DNA of 64,000 bases from NCBI RefSeq assembly GCF_029211325.2, contig NZ_CP135996.1, positions 186,001 to 250,000 on the forward strand. Direction: 5' to 3'. This DNA is from Caproicibacterium argilliputei. Its GTDB lineage: Bacteria; Bacillota; Clostridia; Oscillospirales; Acutalibacteraceae. Position 1 is the first letter of the stretch. Each line of letters begins with the position of its first letter. Position numbers and translations under genes: made by a program. This document shows, in pieces, positions 51,082 through 59,993 of this stretch. The notes below the pieces were generated by a model. It worked only from the letters and a program-made list of their open reading frames with translations. It had not been told where the DNA came from and ran no database searches.

Positions 51082-54000
51082 ATGAAATTTGCAAAGGAGC
51101 GGGCGCAGGTCATCTGTGACCAACTGAAAAAGGCCGCGTGCCTGCAGCAGCAGGAACTGACGGATTGGCAGGTAAAGGAAGGGTTGTTTCTGCGTCCGGA
51201 GGAAGCGGAAACAGACGAACAGGCGTGGGCGGCGTTCGACAGCCGCACCATGCACTGGTATGGGCCGGATCGGCACGATTGGTTCCGCGCCACGCTGACC
51301 GTGCCGAAAAGCTTTGACGGGCGGCCGCTTTGGTTTCGCATCCGCACGCAGATTGACGAGTGGGACGACGGCAAAAATCCGCAGTTTTTGCTGTTTCTCA
51401 ACGGCAGTGTTGTGCAGGGACTGGATATGAATCACCGTGAGGTGCTGGTGACGCGCAGCGCCAAGGCGGGAGAAACTTACCAAATTGACCTGCAGGCGTA
51501 TACCGGTATTCTGCACAGGGAGTTTCAGTTGCTGGGCGAGATGCTGGAAATCGACTCGGAAACCATGGGGCTTTACTATGATCTGCAGGTGCCGCTGTGG
51601 TCGCTCAGCCGGATGGAGAAGGACAGCCAGTCCTGCCACGCCATCGAAACCGTTTTAAACGATACGGTCAATTTGATTGACCTGCGACAGGCGCCGTCGG
51701 AGGCTTTCGCGGCTTCTGTGAAAAAGGCGCGTGCGTATATCGGGCAGAAGCTTTACACAGAGCTTGCCGGGCATGACGAGGTGATAGCGACCTGCATCGG
51801 CCATACGCACATCGACGTTGCCTGGTGGTGGACGGTTGACCAGACACGTGAAAAGGTGGTACGCAGCTTCTCTACGGTGCTTAAACTGATGGAGGAGTAT
51901 CCGGATTACAAATTTATGTCCAGCCAGCCGCAGCTGTACCAGTTTCTCAAGGAGCGTTACCCGGAGCTGTACGCCAAGGTCAAAGAGCGTGTCAAAGAGG
52001 GTCGCTGGGAGCCGGAAGGCGGGATGTGGCTGGAAGCGGACTGCAACCTGACCTCCGGCGAATCGCTGGTGCGGCAGTTTCTGCACGGCGAGCGGTTTTT
52101 CCGCGAGGAGTTTGGCAAGGAAAACCACATCCTGTGGTTGCCGGATGTGTTCGGCTACTCCGGCGCGCTGCCGCAGATTGCGAAAAAGTGCGGCATTGAT
52201 TACTTCATGACCACGAAGCTTTCGTGGAACCAGTTCAACAAGATTCCGTATGACACGCTGCGTTGGCGCGGCATCGACGGCACGGAGATTTTGACGCACT
52301 TCATCACGACGCTGGGTATCGGCCAACCGACCGGTAACTTTTTTACCACTTACAACGGCATGCTGCATCCGGATGCGGTCATGGGCGCGTGGGAGCGCTA
52401 CCAGAACAAAGAAATCAACAACGATGTGCTGATTGCTTACGGCTACGGCGACGGCGGCGGCGGCCCCACCCGCCAGATGCTGGAAACCTCTAAGCGCCTG
52501 GAAAAGGGTTTGCCCGGCGTACCGAAGGTGCGCCAGACGTTTGCCGGCACGTACTTCCGCGAACTGGACGAGCGCGTTTCTAAAAATCCGCGTCTGCCGG
52601 TGTGGGAGGGCGAGTTTTACTTCGAGTATCACCGCGGCACCTACACCTCTATGGCGCGCAACAAGCGGGCAAACCGCAAAAGCGAGTTGCTGCTGATGGA
52701 TTTGGAACTGCTTTCTGTACTGGCGCAGCGTGCCGGTGCGGCGTACCCGGCACAGGAGCTGGAGCAGATGTGGAAGACGGTGCTGCTCAACCAGTTCCAT
52801 GACATTCTGCCGGGCAGCGCGATTCACGAGGTGTATGAGCAGACCAAAAAGGAGTACGCGGCGCTTGCGGCGCAGGCGGGCAGCCTGCTGCAGGAACGTC
52901 TGCGCCTGCTGGCGGGAACCGGCGATGCACAGGTTGTGTTCAACACCCTCGGTTTTGTGCGGGACGATGTGCTCCTGCTGCCGGACTGCACAGCGGCAGC
53001 TTTGCGCCTGCCGGACGGCACCGCCGCGCCGGTGCAGCAGTGCGCGGACGGCGGCGCGGCCGCGTATGTGACCGGTCTGCCCGCTAAGGGCTATGTCAGC
53101 CTGCAGCCCTGCGAAGCGGCTGCCGCCGAAAATCCGCTGCACTGCACGGAACGCGGCATTGAAACGCCGTTTTACACCGTGCAGTTCGGCGCGGATGGTT
53201 GCCTTGCCTCTGTGTGGGACAAGGAAAACCGGCGCGAAGTGCTGCAGGCGGGCAAGTCTGCCAACCTTATGCGCGTGTACGAAGACAAGCCGATGTATTA
53301 CGACAACTGGGATATTGATATTTTCTATAAAGAAAAATACTGGGATGTGACAGATGTCACCTCCCAGCAGTGGACCGAACGCGGCCCGGTGCGCGCAACG
53401 CTGCAGATTGAGCGTCGGTACCAGAATTCGCTGATTCGCCAGAAGATTCATTTTTACGCGAACCTGCGCCGCATTGACTTTGAAAGCTATGTGGACTGGC
53501 ACGAACATCAGCAGCTGCTGAAGGTGCACTTTCCGCTGGCCATTCACACGGACGAGGCGACGTTTGACATTCAGTTTGGCAACGTGAAGCGCAAGGTGAC
53601 GCAAAACACCAGCTGGGAAGTGGCGCGGTTTGAGTCCTGCGGGCACAAGTGGGCCGACCTTTCCGAGGGGGGATACGGGGTTTCCCTGCTCAATGACTGC
53701 AAGTACGGTCATTCTGTACACGACGGCGACCTTGCGCTGACGCTGATTAAGTCTGGCATCGAGCCGAACCCGACCACTGACCAGGAGGAGCATTTCTTTA
53801 CGTATTCCCTGTATCCGCACGCAGGCTCTTGGCAGGAGGGCGGCACCGAGCAGGAAGCTGCAAAGCTGAACCAGCCTGCTTACGCAGTGCCGGGTAAGGC
53901 GGGGCTTTCCTTTTCCCTGCTGTCTGTGGACGCGGCACACGTTCTGTTGGAAACCGTCAAGCAGGCGGAGGACGCCAGCGGTACGGTGGTGCGCGTGTTT

Positions 54001-54177
54001 GACTACAAGAACCAGCGCGGGCCGGTTACTGTGACCTGCGGCAAGCCGGTTCAGTCCGTTACCGAGTGTAACCTGGTGGAAAAAGAACAGGGCGCGGTGC
54101 CCTGCGGCGAAAACAGCTTTACCTTCCAGATTGCGCCGTATGAAATTAAGACCTTTAAAATCCGCTTTGCGGAATAA
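51082..54177 (+). CDS. Alpha-mannosidase, GH38
   Basis: A 1,031-residue zinc-dependent family-38 enzyme. An N-terminal beta domain precedes the catalytic domain, which begins GHTHIDVAWWW (zinc ligands His243 and Asp245) and has the nucleophile Asp355 in WLPDVFGYS. The helical middle domain and the large beta-sandwich end (VDWHEHQQLLKVHFPLAI) follow. Length and order fit bacterial cytoplasmic alpha-mannosidases. It would remove alpha-linked mannose from N-glycan cores or high-mannose chains. AGGAGG precedes the ATG; a terminator follows. Confidence 0.95.
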   Translation: MKFAKERAQVICDQLKKAACLQQQELTDWQVKEGLFLRPEEAETDEQAWAAFDSRTMHWYGPDRHDWFRATLTVPKSFDGRPLWFRIRTQIDEWDDGKNPQFLLFLNGSVVQGLDMNHREVLVTRSAKAGETYQIDLQAYTGILHREFQLLGEMLEIDSETMGLYYDLQVPLWSLSRMEKDSQSCHAIETVLNDTVNLIDLRQAPSEAFAASVKKARAYIGQKLYTELAGHDEVIATCIGHTHIDVAWWWTVDQTREKVVRSFSTVLKLMEEYPDYKFMSSQPQLYQFLKERYPELYAKVKERVKEGRWEPEGGMWLEADCNLTSGESLVRQFLHGERFFREEFGKENHILWLPDVFGYSGALPQIAKKCGIDYFMTTKLSWNQFNKIPYDTLRWRGIDGTEILTHFITTLGIGQPTGNFFTTYNGMLHPDAVMGAWERYQNKEINNDVLIAYGYGDGGGGPTRQMLETSKRLEKGLPGVPKVRQTFAGTYFRELDERVSKNPRLPVWEGEFYFEYHRGTYTSMARNKRANRKSELLLMDLELLSVLAQRAGAAYPAQELEQMWKTVLLNQFHDILPGSAIHEVYEQTKKEYAALAAQAGSLLQERLRLLAGTGDAQVVFNTLGFVRDDVLLLPDCTAAALRLPDGTAAPVQQCADGGAAAYVTGLPAKGYVSLQPCEAAAAENPLHCTERGIETPFYTVQFGADGCLASVWDKENRREVLQAGKSANLMRVYEDKPMYYDNWDIDIFYKEKYWDVTDVTSQQWTERGPVRATLQIERRYQNSLIRQKIHFYANLRRIDFESYVDWHEHQQLLKVHFPLAIHTDEATFDIQFGNVKRKVTQNTSWEVARFESCGHKWADLSEGGYGVSLLNDCKYGHSVHDGDLALTLIKSGIEPNPTTDQEEHFFTYSLYPHAGSWQEGGTEQEAAKLNQPAYAVPGKAGLSFSLLSVDAAHVLLETVKQAEDASGTVVRVFDYKNQRGPVTVTCGKPVQSVTECNLVEKEQGAVPCGENSFTFQIAPYEIKTFKIRFAE

Positions 54178-54183
54178 GCAGGC

Positions 54184-54217
54184 AAAGGCCGCCGCAAAAG
54201 CGGCTTTTGTGTTTTTT
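54184..54217 (+). terminator. Terminator between GH38 and GH3
   Basis: A 9-bp stem (54184-54192 with 54200-54208, one G-U pair) is followed by GTG and six T. The T-run abuts the AGGAGG of the next gene, so the GH3 gene depends on readthrough or on a promoter inside GH38. Confidence 0.7.
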
Positions 54218-54228
54218 AGGAGGTACCC

Positions 54229-56358
54229 GTGAGTTACAAAGAGCATTGGAAACGCTTTCAGCAGCAGGCAGCCGATTTGGTTGCGCAAATGACCGTGGAA
54301 GAGGCGGCCTCGCAGCTGACTTATGCCGCACCGGCGGTTGAGCGGCTGCACATTCCCGCATACAATTGGTGGAACGAAGCGCTGCACGGCGTGGCGCGCG
54401 CCGGTACGGCAACGGTTTTTCCGCAGGCCATCGCGCTTGCAGCGATGTTTGACGAAACGGAAGTTTTCACAATGGGCGGCATCATCGCCGAAGAAGCGCG
54501 TGCGAAGTACCATATGCAGGCGGCTGCAGGCGACCGCGACCTGTACAAAGGGTTGACCTTTTGGTCACCCAACATCAACCTGTTTCGTGACCCGCGCTGG
54601 GGGCGCGGACAGGAGACCTACGGCGAGGACCCGTTTTTAACCGCGCGCCTTGGCTGTGCGTATGTGAATGGCCTGCAGGGAGATGGCCCATATATGAAAG
54701 CAGCTGCCTGTGCCAAGCATTTCGCAGCGCACAGCGGCCCCGAAGCCACCCGTCATGGCTTTGACGCGCACGTGAGCGCGCACGACCTGTGGGACAGCTA
54801 TCTGCCCGCATTTGAAACACTGGTAAAAGAAGCACACGTGGCGGGTGTGATGGGCGCCTACAACCGCGTAAACGGCGAGCCCTGCTGTGCCAGCGCAAAG
54901 CTGAACGCCCTGCTGCAAGACTGGGGATTTGACGGCTACTTTGTCGGCGATGCGTGGGCACTGCACGATTTGTACCAGTTTCATCCACTGACGGAGGGGC
55001 CGGTGGATACCATGGAGCGGTCGCTGCCTGCCGGCTGTGACCTGGACTGCGGCGACACGTACCTGCACGCCATGGAGGCTTACCGCGCAGGGCGCATTGC
55101 GGAGGCGGACATCCGCGCGGCGGCGGTGCATCTGTTTACCATCCGCTTCGCGCTGGGAGAGTTCGCACCGGATTGCCCCTATCGGGATACTCCCTTTTCC
55201 GAAGTGGACAGTGAGGAAAACAACGCGGCGGCGCTGCGCATGAGCGAAAAGTCCGCGGTGCTGCTGAAAAACGACGGTTTGCTGCCGCTGAAACTTGCGT
55301 CCATCAAAAACATCGGTGTCATCGGCCCGAATGCAGACAGCGTGGAGGTGCTGCGCGGCAACTACTGCGGCGAAGCCTCCCGATGGGAAACGAACCTGCG
55401 CGGTGTGGAGGATTATGTCGGGGATAAGGCGCGGGTGCGCTACGCACAGGGCTGCCATCTTTACAAAACCAGCGTGATGGATTTGGCACAGGAAGATGAC
55501 CGCCTGAGCGAAGCCTGCGCGGTGGCGCGGCTTTCCGATGTGGTGGTTCTCTGCCTGGGGCTTGACCCGACACTGGAGGGTGAGCAGGGCGACGCCGGCA
55601 ATGAGTTTGCGGCGGGCGATAAGCGCGACCTGTCGCTGCCCGCACCACAGCAGCGGCTATTGGAGGCAGTTTGTGAAACCGGAACACCGGTGGTTCTGGT
55701 GATGAACAGCGGCGGTGCGATGGACCTTCGCTATGCGCAGGAACACTGCGGCGCGGTGCTGCAGGTTTGGTACAGCGGCGCACATGGCGGTGCGGCGCTT
55801 GCGCGGTTGCTTTTCGGCGCAGCAGCCCCCGCCGGACGGCTGCCGGTCACGTTCTATCAGGATGTAAACGACCTGCCCGGCTTTGAGGACTACACCATGA
55901 CAGGGCGCACATACCGCTACTACCGCGGCACCCCGCTATACCCCTTCGGGTACGGGCTTTCCTACACAGTCTTTGCGTACAGCGACCTGCGCATAGCAGC
56001 GGACAGGCTTTGCGCGGGCAGCAGCCTGAAATTGGAAGTCTGCGTTGCAAACAGTGGCACCTGCAATGCGGATGAAGTAACGCAGGTGTATCTGCAAAAA
56101 CAGAATGTCGGGGCGGCAGACCCGATTTTTCGGCTGTGCGGGTTTTGTCGCACGCACCTTGCGGCAGGTGAAAGCCGACAGCTTTCGTTTGAGATACCCG
56201 CGGAGCTGTTTTACACGGTCGCGGAAGATGGCAGCCGGGCATATGTGCCGGGGAGGTATACGGTGTATGTCGGCGGTCACCAGCCGGACGCGCGCAGCTT
56301 TGCGCTGACTGGCAGCCGCGTGCTGCACGCCGGCGTGGAACTGCTTGCAGCGGACTAA
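54229..56358 (+). CDS. GH3 glycosidase, xylosidase/glucosidase type
   Basis: A 709-residue family-3 enzyme starting with GTG at 54229 after AGGAGG. The N-terminal barrel has YNWWNEALHGVARAG, typical of the beta-xylosidase-like branch. The nucleophile is Asp241 in YFVGDAWALHD, where most relatives read VSD. The alpha/beta sandwich has VIGPNADSVEVLRGNYCG and LGLDPTLEGEQGD, and a fibronectin-III-like end follows. It is cytoplasmic. The substrate could be a beta-xyloside (plant or N-glycan xylose), beta-glucoside or another sugar. Confidence 0.88.
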   Translation: MSYKEHWKRFQQQAADLVAQMTVEEAASQLTYAAPAVERLHIPAYNWWNEALHGVARAGTATVFPQAIALAAMFDETEVFTMGGIIAEEARAKYHMQAAAGDRDLYKGLTFWSPNINLFRDPRWGRGQETYGEDPFLTARLGCAYVNGLQGDGPYMKAAACAKHFAAHSGPEATRHGFDAHVSAHDLWDSYLPAFETLVKEAHVAGVMGAYNRVNGEPCCASAKLNALLQDWGFDGYFVGDAWALHDLYQFHPLTEGPVDTMERSLPAGCDLDCGDTYLHAMEAYRAGRIAEADIRAAAVHLFTIRFALGEFAPDCPYRDTPFSEVDSEENNAAALRMSEKSAVLLKNDGLLPLKLASIKNIGVIGPNADSVEVLRGNYCGEASRWETNLRGVEDYVGDKARVRYAQGCHLYKTSVMDLAQEDDRLSEACAVARLSDVVVLCLGLDPTLEGEQGDAGNEFAAGDKRDLSLPAPQQRLLEAVCETGTPVVLVMNSGGAMDLRYAQEHCGAVLQVWYSGAHGGAALARLLFGAAAPAGRLPVTFYQDVNDLPGFEDYTMTGRTYRYYRGTPLYPFGYGLSYTVFAYSDLRIAADRLCAGSSLKLEVCVANSGTCNADEVTQVYLQKQNVGAADPIFRLCGFCRTHLAAGESRQLSFEIPAELFYTVAEDGSRAYVPGRYTVYVGGHQPDARSFALTGSRVLHAGVELLAAD

Positions 56359-56365
56359 ATAGATG

Positions 56366-56411
56366 AAAAAAAGAGTCACGGCATTTACAAACAATGCCAT
56401 GGCTCTTTTTT
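56366..56411. terminator. Bidirectional terminator between GH3 and GH32
   Basis: A 19-bp imperfect stem with A-run on the left and T-run on the right (arms about 56366-56384 and 56393-56411). It works on both strands and separates the convergent genes. Confidence 0.85.
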
Positions 56412-56427
56412 GATAGGGCAGATAACG

Positions 56428-57894
56428 TTACGCAAGCCCCCAGGTTTCCACACAGGAAAGCTGCGCGTCGCCGCCGTCCGCGCAGAGGAAGATGCCGGTG
56501 CTCTCCGCAGCGGGGTAGAGGTTGGAGGACAGCACGGTTCTGCCGCTGTCTGTAAAGACCTCCACGGAACAGGTATCTGCAAACACGTGCAGGCGCAGTT
56601 TCTTTTGCTGTGCGGATTCCAGCGGGCAGCGCTTGATACCGGCATCGTGCGGGGAGGAAGCACTGCGGTCAAAAATCAGTTCTCCCTGCCGCAGATCGCA
56701 GGTCAGCACCGTCTGCTCTGTTTCCGAGCAGCGCATCAGCAGGCGAATCTGTGTGGAAGTGGAGGCAGTTAGGTCAAAGTCTGCCAGCAGCTCAAAGTGT
56801 ATGCCGTCCCCTGCGTGCAGCGCAAGCGGTTCACTGTCGTGCAGTGTGACCGATTCGGTGCGCCAAGCGTCTGTGCGCAGGGTTTGCAACTCTGAAACCG
56901 GGTGAAAGGCAAGCCTGCCATCGGCACACATGGTCACTTCCCGCGGCAGGCTCATGTGCCCGCACCACCGGTCCTGCTGGGTTGGGCCAAAGCCGTTCCA
57001 CCACGGCATCCAGTCCCAGCCGTTTGCCCAACCAATTACAATGCGGCGGCCCTGTGTGTCGGGAAAGGACTGCGCGGCGTAAAAGTCAAAGCCCCAGTCC
57101 GTTTCGCCCAGCGTTTCTGCAGAAAAAGCACCGGTATCGTAGTCGAATCGGCCGGTCAGGTAAGTGGCCTTCCGATTGTCGAACCCGACAGGAGAAAACA
57201 GCAGTACGCCGGTGCCGCCCAGTTCAAAAAAGTCTGGGCATTCCCACATACGACCCTGCTGCGGGCTGCCGCCCGCGAGTTGGGAAATGAACCTCCAGTG
57301 CAGCAGGTCGGCGGAGCGGTACAGCAGCGCCGCGCCGCTTTCCTGCTCCTGTGACGCGATGACCATGTACCAAAAATTACCGTGCCGCCAAACTTTCGGG
57401 TCGCGAAAGTCGCTCTGGCGGCTGCCGGAACGCTTTAAAACCGGATTTCCGGCATACTTTTCAAAAACGACACCGTCGGTGCTCTGCGCCAGGCACTGCA
57501 CTTGTCGCTCTTCACCGCCCACGGTGCTAGCGCCGGTGTAAAGCAGCGTCAGCCGCCCATCCTTTTCGACCGCGCTGCCGGAGAAGCAGCCGCCGTGTCC
57601 GCTTTCGTAGTCTTCACTGGGGGCGAGCGCCACAGGCAGGTGCTCCCAGTGTACCAGGTCCCGGCTCACCGCGTGCCCCCAGTGCATCGGCCCCCAGGAG
57701 GAACCGTACGGGTTGTGCTGATAAAACAGGTGGTACTGTCCGCCAAACTGAATCAGCCCGTTGGGGTCGTTCAGCCAGCCCGCCGGCGCCATGAAGTGAT
57801 ACTTCTGACGGAAACGGGGGTTGACAAGGCGGCTCGTTTCCCGGACGGCGAGGGTTGCCTTCTGTATATTCTGTGCGTGCAGTTTTTTGGACAT
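56428..57894 (-). CDS. Beta-fructosidase / sucrose-6-phosphate hydrolase, GH32
   Basis: A 488-residue family-32 enzyme. WLNDPNGLI holds nucleophile Asp43; FRDPKVW and MWECPDFF carry the stabiliser and acid/base. A C-terminal beta-sandwich completes the fold. There is no signal peptide, so it acts on imported sucrose, fructo-oligosaccharides or phosphorylated sucrose. It is the second gene of an operon with the MFS transporter upstream (33-bp gap), which argues for an unphosphorylated substrate entering by symport. Confidence 0.93.
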   Translation of the reverse strand: MSKKLHAQNIQKATLAVRETSRLVNPRFRQKYHFMAPAGWLNDPNGLIQFGGQYHLFYQHNPYGSSWGPMHWGHAVSRDLVHWEHLPVALAPSEDYESGHGGCFSGSAVEKDGRLTLLYTGASTVGGEERQVQCLAQSTDGVVFEKYAGNPVLKRSGSRQSDFRDPKVWRHGNFWYMVIASQEQESGAALLYRSADLLHWRFISQLAGGSPQQGRMWECPDFFELGGTGVLLFSPVGFDNRKATYLTGRFDYDTGAFSAETLGETDWGFDFYAAQSFPDTQGRRIVIGWANGWDWMPWWNGFGPTQQDRWCGHMSLPREVTMCADGRLAFHPVSELQTLRTDAWRTESVTLHDSEPLALHAGDGIHFELLADFDLTASTSTQIRLLMRCSETEQTVLTCDLRQGELIFDRSASSPHDAGIKRCPLESAQQKKLRLHVFADTCSVEVFTDSGRTVLSSNLYPAAESTGIFLCADGGDAQLSCVETWGLA

Positions 57895-57927
57895 TGCAAA
57901 TCACCTGATCCTTTCTTCTGTCAATTT

Positions 57928-59121
57928 TCAGCTGGTCGGGCGTGTCTGCGTGGTGTGCTTTCTGTGCAGCAGATAAGCGACGGCGAACAGTGCTGTGGCA
58001 GCCAGAACGATGACCGCGGTCAGCAGGTAGGTCTGCCGCAGGCCAATCCACTCGCTGACGTAACCACCGCCGGTGTTTCCCAAAATACTGCTGATGCCGG
58101 ACTGCGCAATGACCAGTGCGCTCTGCCCGGTGGCTTTGTGGGCGGTGGGCACTTCGCGGTTGATGTATGTGACCATGCTGTAAAACAGCAGCATGGAGGT
58201 AATGCCCTGCAGTGCCTGCGCAAAAATGACCATGCCGATTCCCTGCGCAAAGAAATAAAGCAGCATCCGCGCGCCCAGCAGGAATCCGGTAAACGTGACA
58301 ATGGTAAAGATATTGATTTGGTTAAACCGGCGCGAATACTTTGTAATGAGCAGCAGCACCGGTACTTCGCTGATGGAAGACGCGCACAGCGCGACACCGA
58401 GCAGGGTGCCGGAAGCAGTCATTTCCTTGGCATAAATGCCAACAAACGAAATATTAAAGCTCAACGCAAAGAAAAGTACACAGGAAAAGCCGATTAACAG
58501 AATCAGCCGCCGCCTGTTAAAGGGTTTGCTCTCAGCAGGGGCGCTGTCCGGCACAGCGGCATCCGGTTTCGGCTGCTCTTTCGGCAGCAGCGCGGTGGAA
58601 AACAGGGCAAGCAGCAGCAGACCGGCGCACAGCGCAAACAGCAAGCTGAGGTGGTCGTTAAAAAAGTTGCCGAGCAGCAAGACCACCACGGAGTAGCCAA
58701 TGGAGCCGCCCATGCGCACTGCACTGTAATTGTAGCCGGAGCGTGTCAGGTAGTCGACGGAAATGGTGTCGCTCAGTGGCTGAATTGCCGTGTAAAACAG
58801 CATAAAGACCATTGTGATGATTAGGTAAAAGACATAGCCGGTGTGCAGGGAATACAGCAGAACGGAGAGCACACTGCCGATTAGGGAAATCGTCAGCACC
58901 AGGCGGTGCCTGCCGGTGCGGTCACTCACCATGCCCCAGACCGGCTGTACAAACAGCGAAAACAGCGGCCCGACTGTGGTCAGCGTCCCGATTTCGGAAA
59001 GCGAAAAACCGGCTTTCATATAGTAAATGCTGATGTAGCCGCCGTACACGGCAATGCCGGCGTACAGGAGCGTGTAGTATAGAAAATACAGCTGCTCAGG
59101 ATACTTTCTGAATTTGTTCAT
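57928..59121 (-). CDS. MFS sugar transporter (LacY-like)
   Basis: A 397-residue transporter with twelve predicted helices. The cytoplasmic loop between helices 2 and 3 has VWGMVSDRTGRHRLVL, the MFS signature. A central loop with many Pro and Ala separates the two halves. It belongs to the MFS_1-like/oligosaccharide:H+ symporter group; the GH32 partner suggests sucrose or a fructo-oligosaccharide. GAGGG precedes the ATG at 59121. The 148-bp gap to the divergent lipoprotein gene must hold its promoter, which I could not pin down. Confidence 0.88.
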   Translation of the reverse strand: MNKFRKYPEQLYFLYYTLLYAGIAVYGGYISIYYMKAGFSLSEIGTLTTVGPLFSLFVQPVWGMVSDRTGRHRLVLTISLIGSVLSVLLYSLHTGYVFYLIITMVFMLFYTAIQPLSDTISVDYLTRSGYNYSAVRMGGSIGYSVVVLLLGNFFNDHLSLLFALCAGLLLLALFSTALLPKEQPKPDAAVPDSAPAESKPFNRRRLILLIGFSCVLFFALSFNISFVGIYAKEMTASGTLLGVALCASSISEVPVLLLITKYSRRFNQINIFTIVTFTGFLLGARMLLYFFAQGIGMVIFAQALQGITSMLLFYSMVTYINREVPTAHKATGQSALVIAQSGISSILGNTGGGYVSEWIGLRQTYLLTAVIVLAATALFAVAYLLHRKHTTQTRPTS

Positions 59122-59269
59122 AAGCCCTCAACTCTGCGTGCCTGCAAAAAATCGGCGCAGCCACCGCATTCTCTGAAAAAATGAAGAGATTTCTGTATAC
59201 TTGTTTGATAGATAAAACCGGATAAAGTTTTCCGGCGACGTAAAAATAATTTTCAGGGGTGGTATCATA

Positions 59270-59920
59270 ATGAAACGAAAAAATTTGCGGGTTTTGTGTG
59301 TGGCGGCAGTTACCGCTTTGCTTTTGGCCGCCGCAGGTTGCGGTACAGCAGGGAAGACCGCGCGGCTCCCCGTGTCACAGCCAAATAGGGGATAAACCTC
59401 AGCACTTCCGACAGGTACGGGGAAAACCAGTCAAACAATTGGGCAAGTCAAAAGCTTTGCATCGTTTGAGGCGCAGTTTCCATCATCACAATCGGCGGCA
59501 AGCTCTTTTTTGCGTTACTAAAACGCTCGGTTTGGATTTTCTGTAGAGTATCCTGCTGACCTTAAAAAAACGGACAGTGCCGCAAATGGGGAAGGACAGA
59601 CTTTCGCATCACAGGACGGCAGTGTGAAATTTACAGCTTTTGGTCAGAACAACGCGCAGATGCTGACATCGGCGGCATATTTAAAGCAGGTGCTTCAGAC
59701 ACTGCATGGCCGGGTGAGTTACCATGCACAAACAGCAAAAGGGTATGCGGTATCGTGGACAGACGGCAAGACCATCGGCTATGAAACCGGGATTGTCGGC
59801 AAAGGTTCCATTGACGGTTATATTCTGCAGTATCCAGCTTCACAAAAAGTGAAGTTTGATACCGTGATTTCACACATCAACAGCAGTTTGCAGGCACCGA
59901 AAACGGACCAATCGCATTAA
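59270..59920 (+). pseudogene. Lipoprotein gene with two in-frame ochre stops
   Basis: ATG at 59270, behind GGGGTGG, starts a lipoprotein signal (lipobox AAGC, Cys24). The same frame runs 217 codons to TAA at 59918 but is broken by TAA at 59393 (codon 42) and TAA at 59519 (codon 84), without any frame change. The distal part (ARFGFSVEYPADLKKT ... YETGIVGKGSIDGYILQYP) looks like a PsbP/MOG1-type small lipoprotein domain. A GTG at 59624 could at best start a remnant without export signal. A terminator follows. Confidence 0.75.
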
Positions 59921-59941
59921 CGGACTGCTTCAAAAGCGACC

Positions 59942-59978
59942 AAAGGCGCCTTGCGGGAAAACCGCGGGTGCCTTTTTT
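59942..59978 (+). terminator. Terminator after the lipoprotein pseudogene
   Basis: A GC-rich stem AAAGGCGCC..GCGG with CCGCGGGTGCCTTT and a GAAAA loop, followed by six T (59973-59978). It also lies just beyond the end of the leftward GH3 gene, whose stop is at 59994. Confidence 0.8.
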
Positions 59979-59993
59979 GCGTGGAAGGGTGTT

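Noticed and set aside
51655-54513. A 952-codon open frame on the minus strand opposite GH38 and the start of GH3
   Set aside because: It is an antisense shadow of GC-rich coding sequence. It has no ribosome-binding site or recognisable domain, while the plus strand encodes clear catalytic motifs over the same bases.
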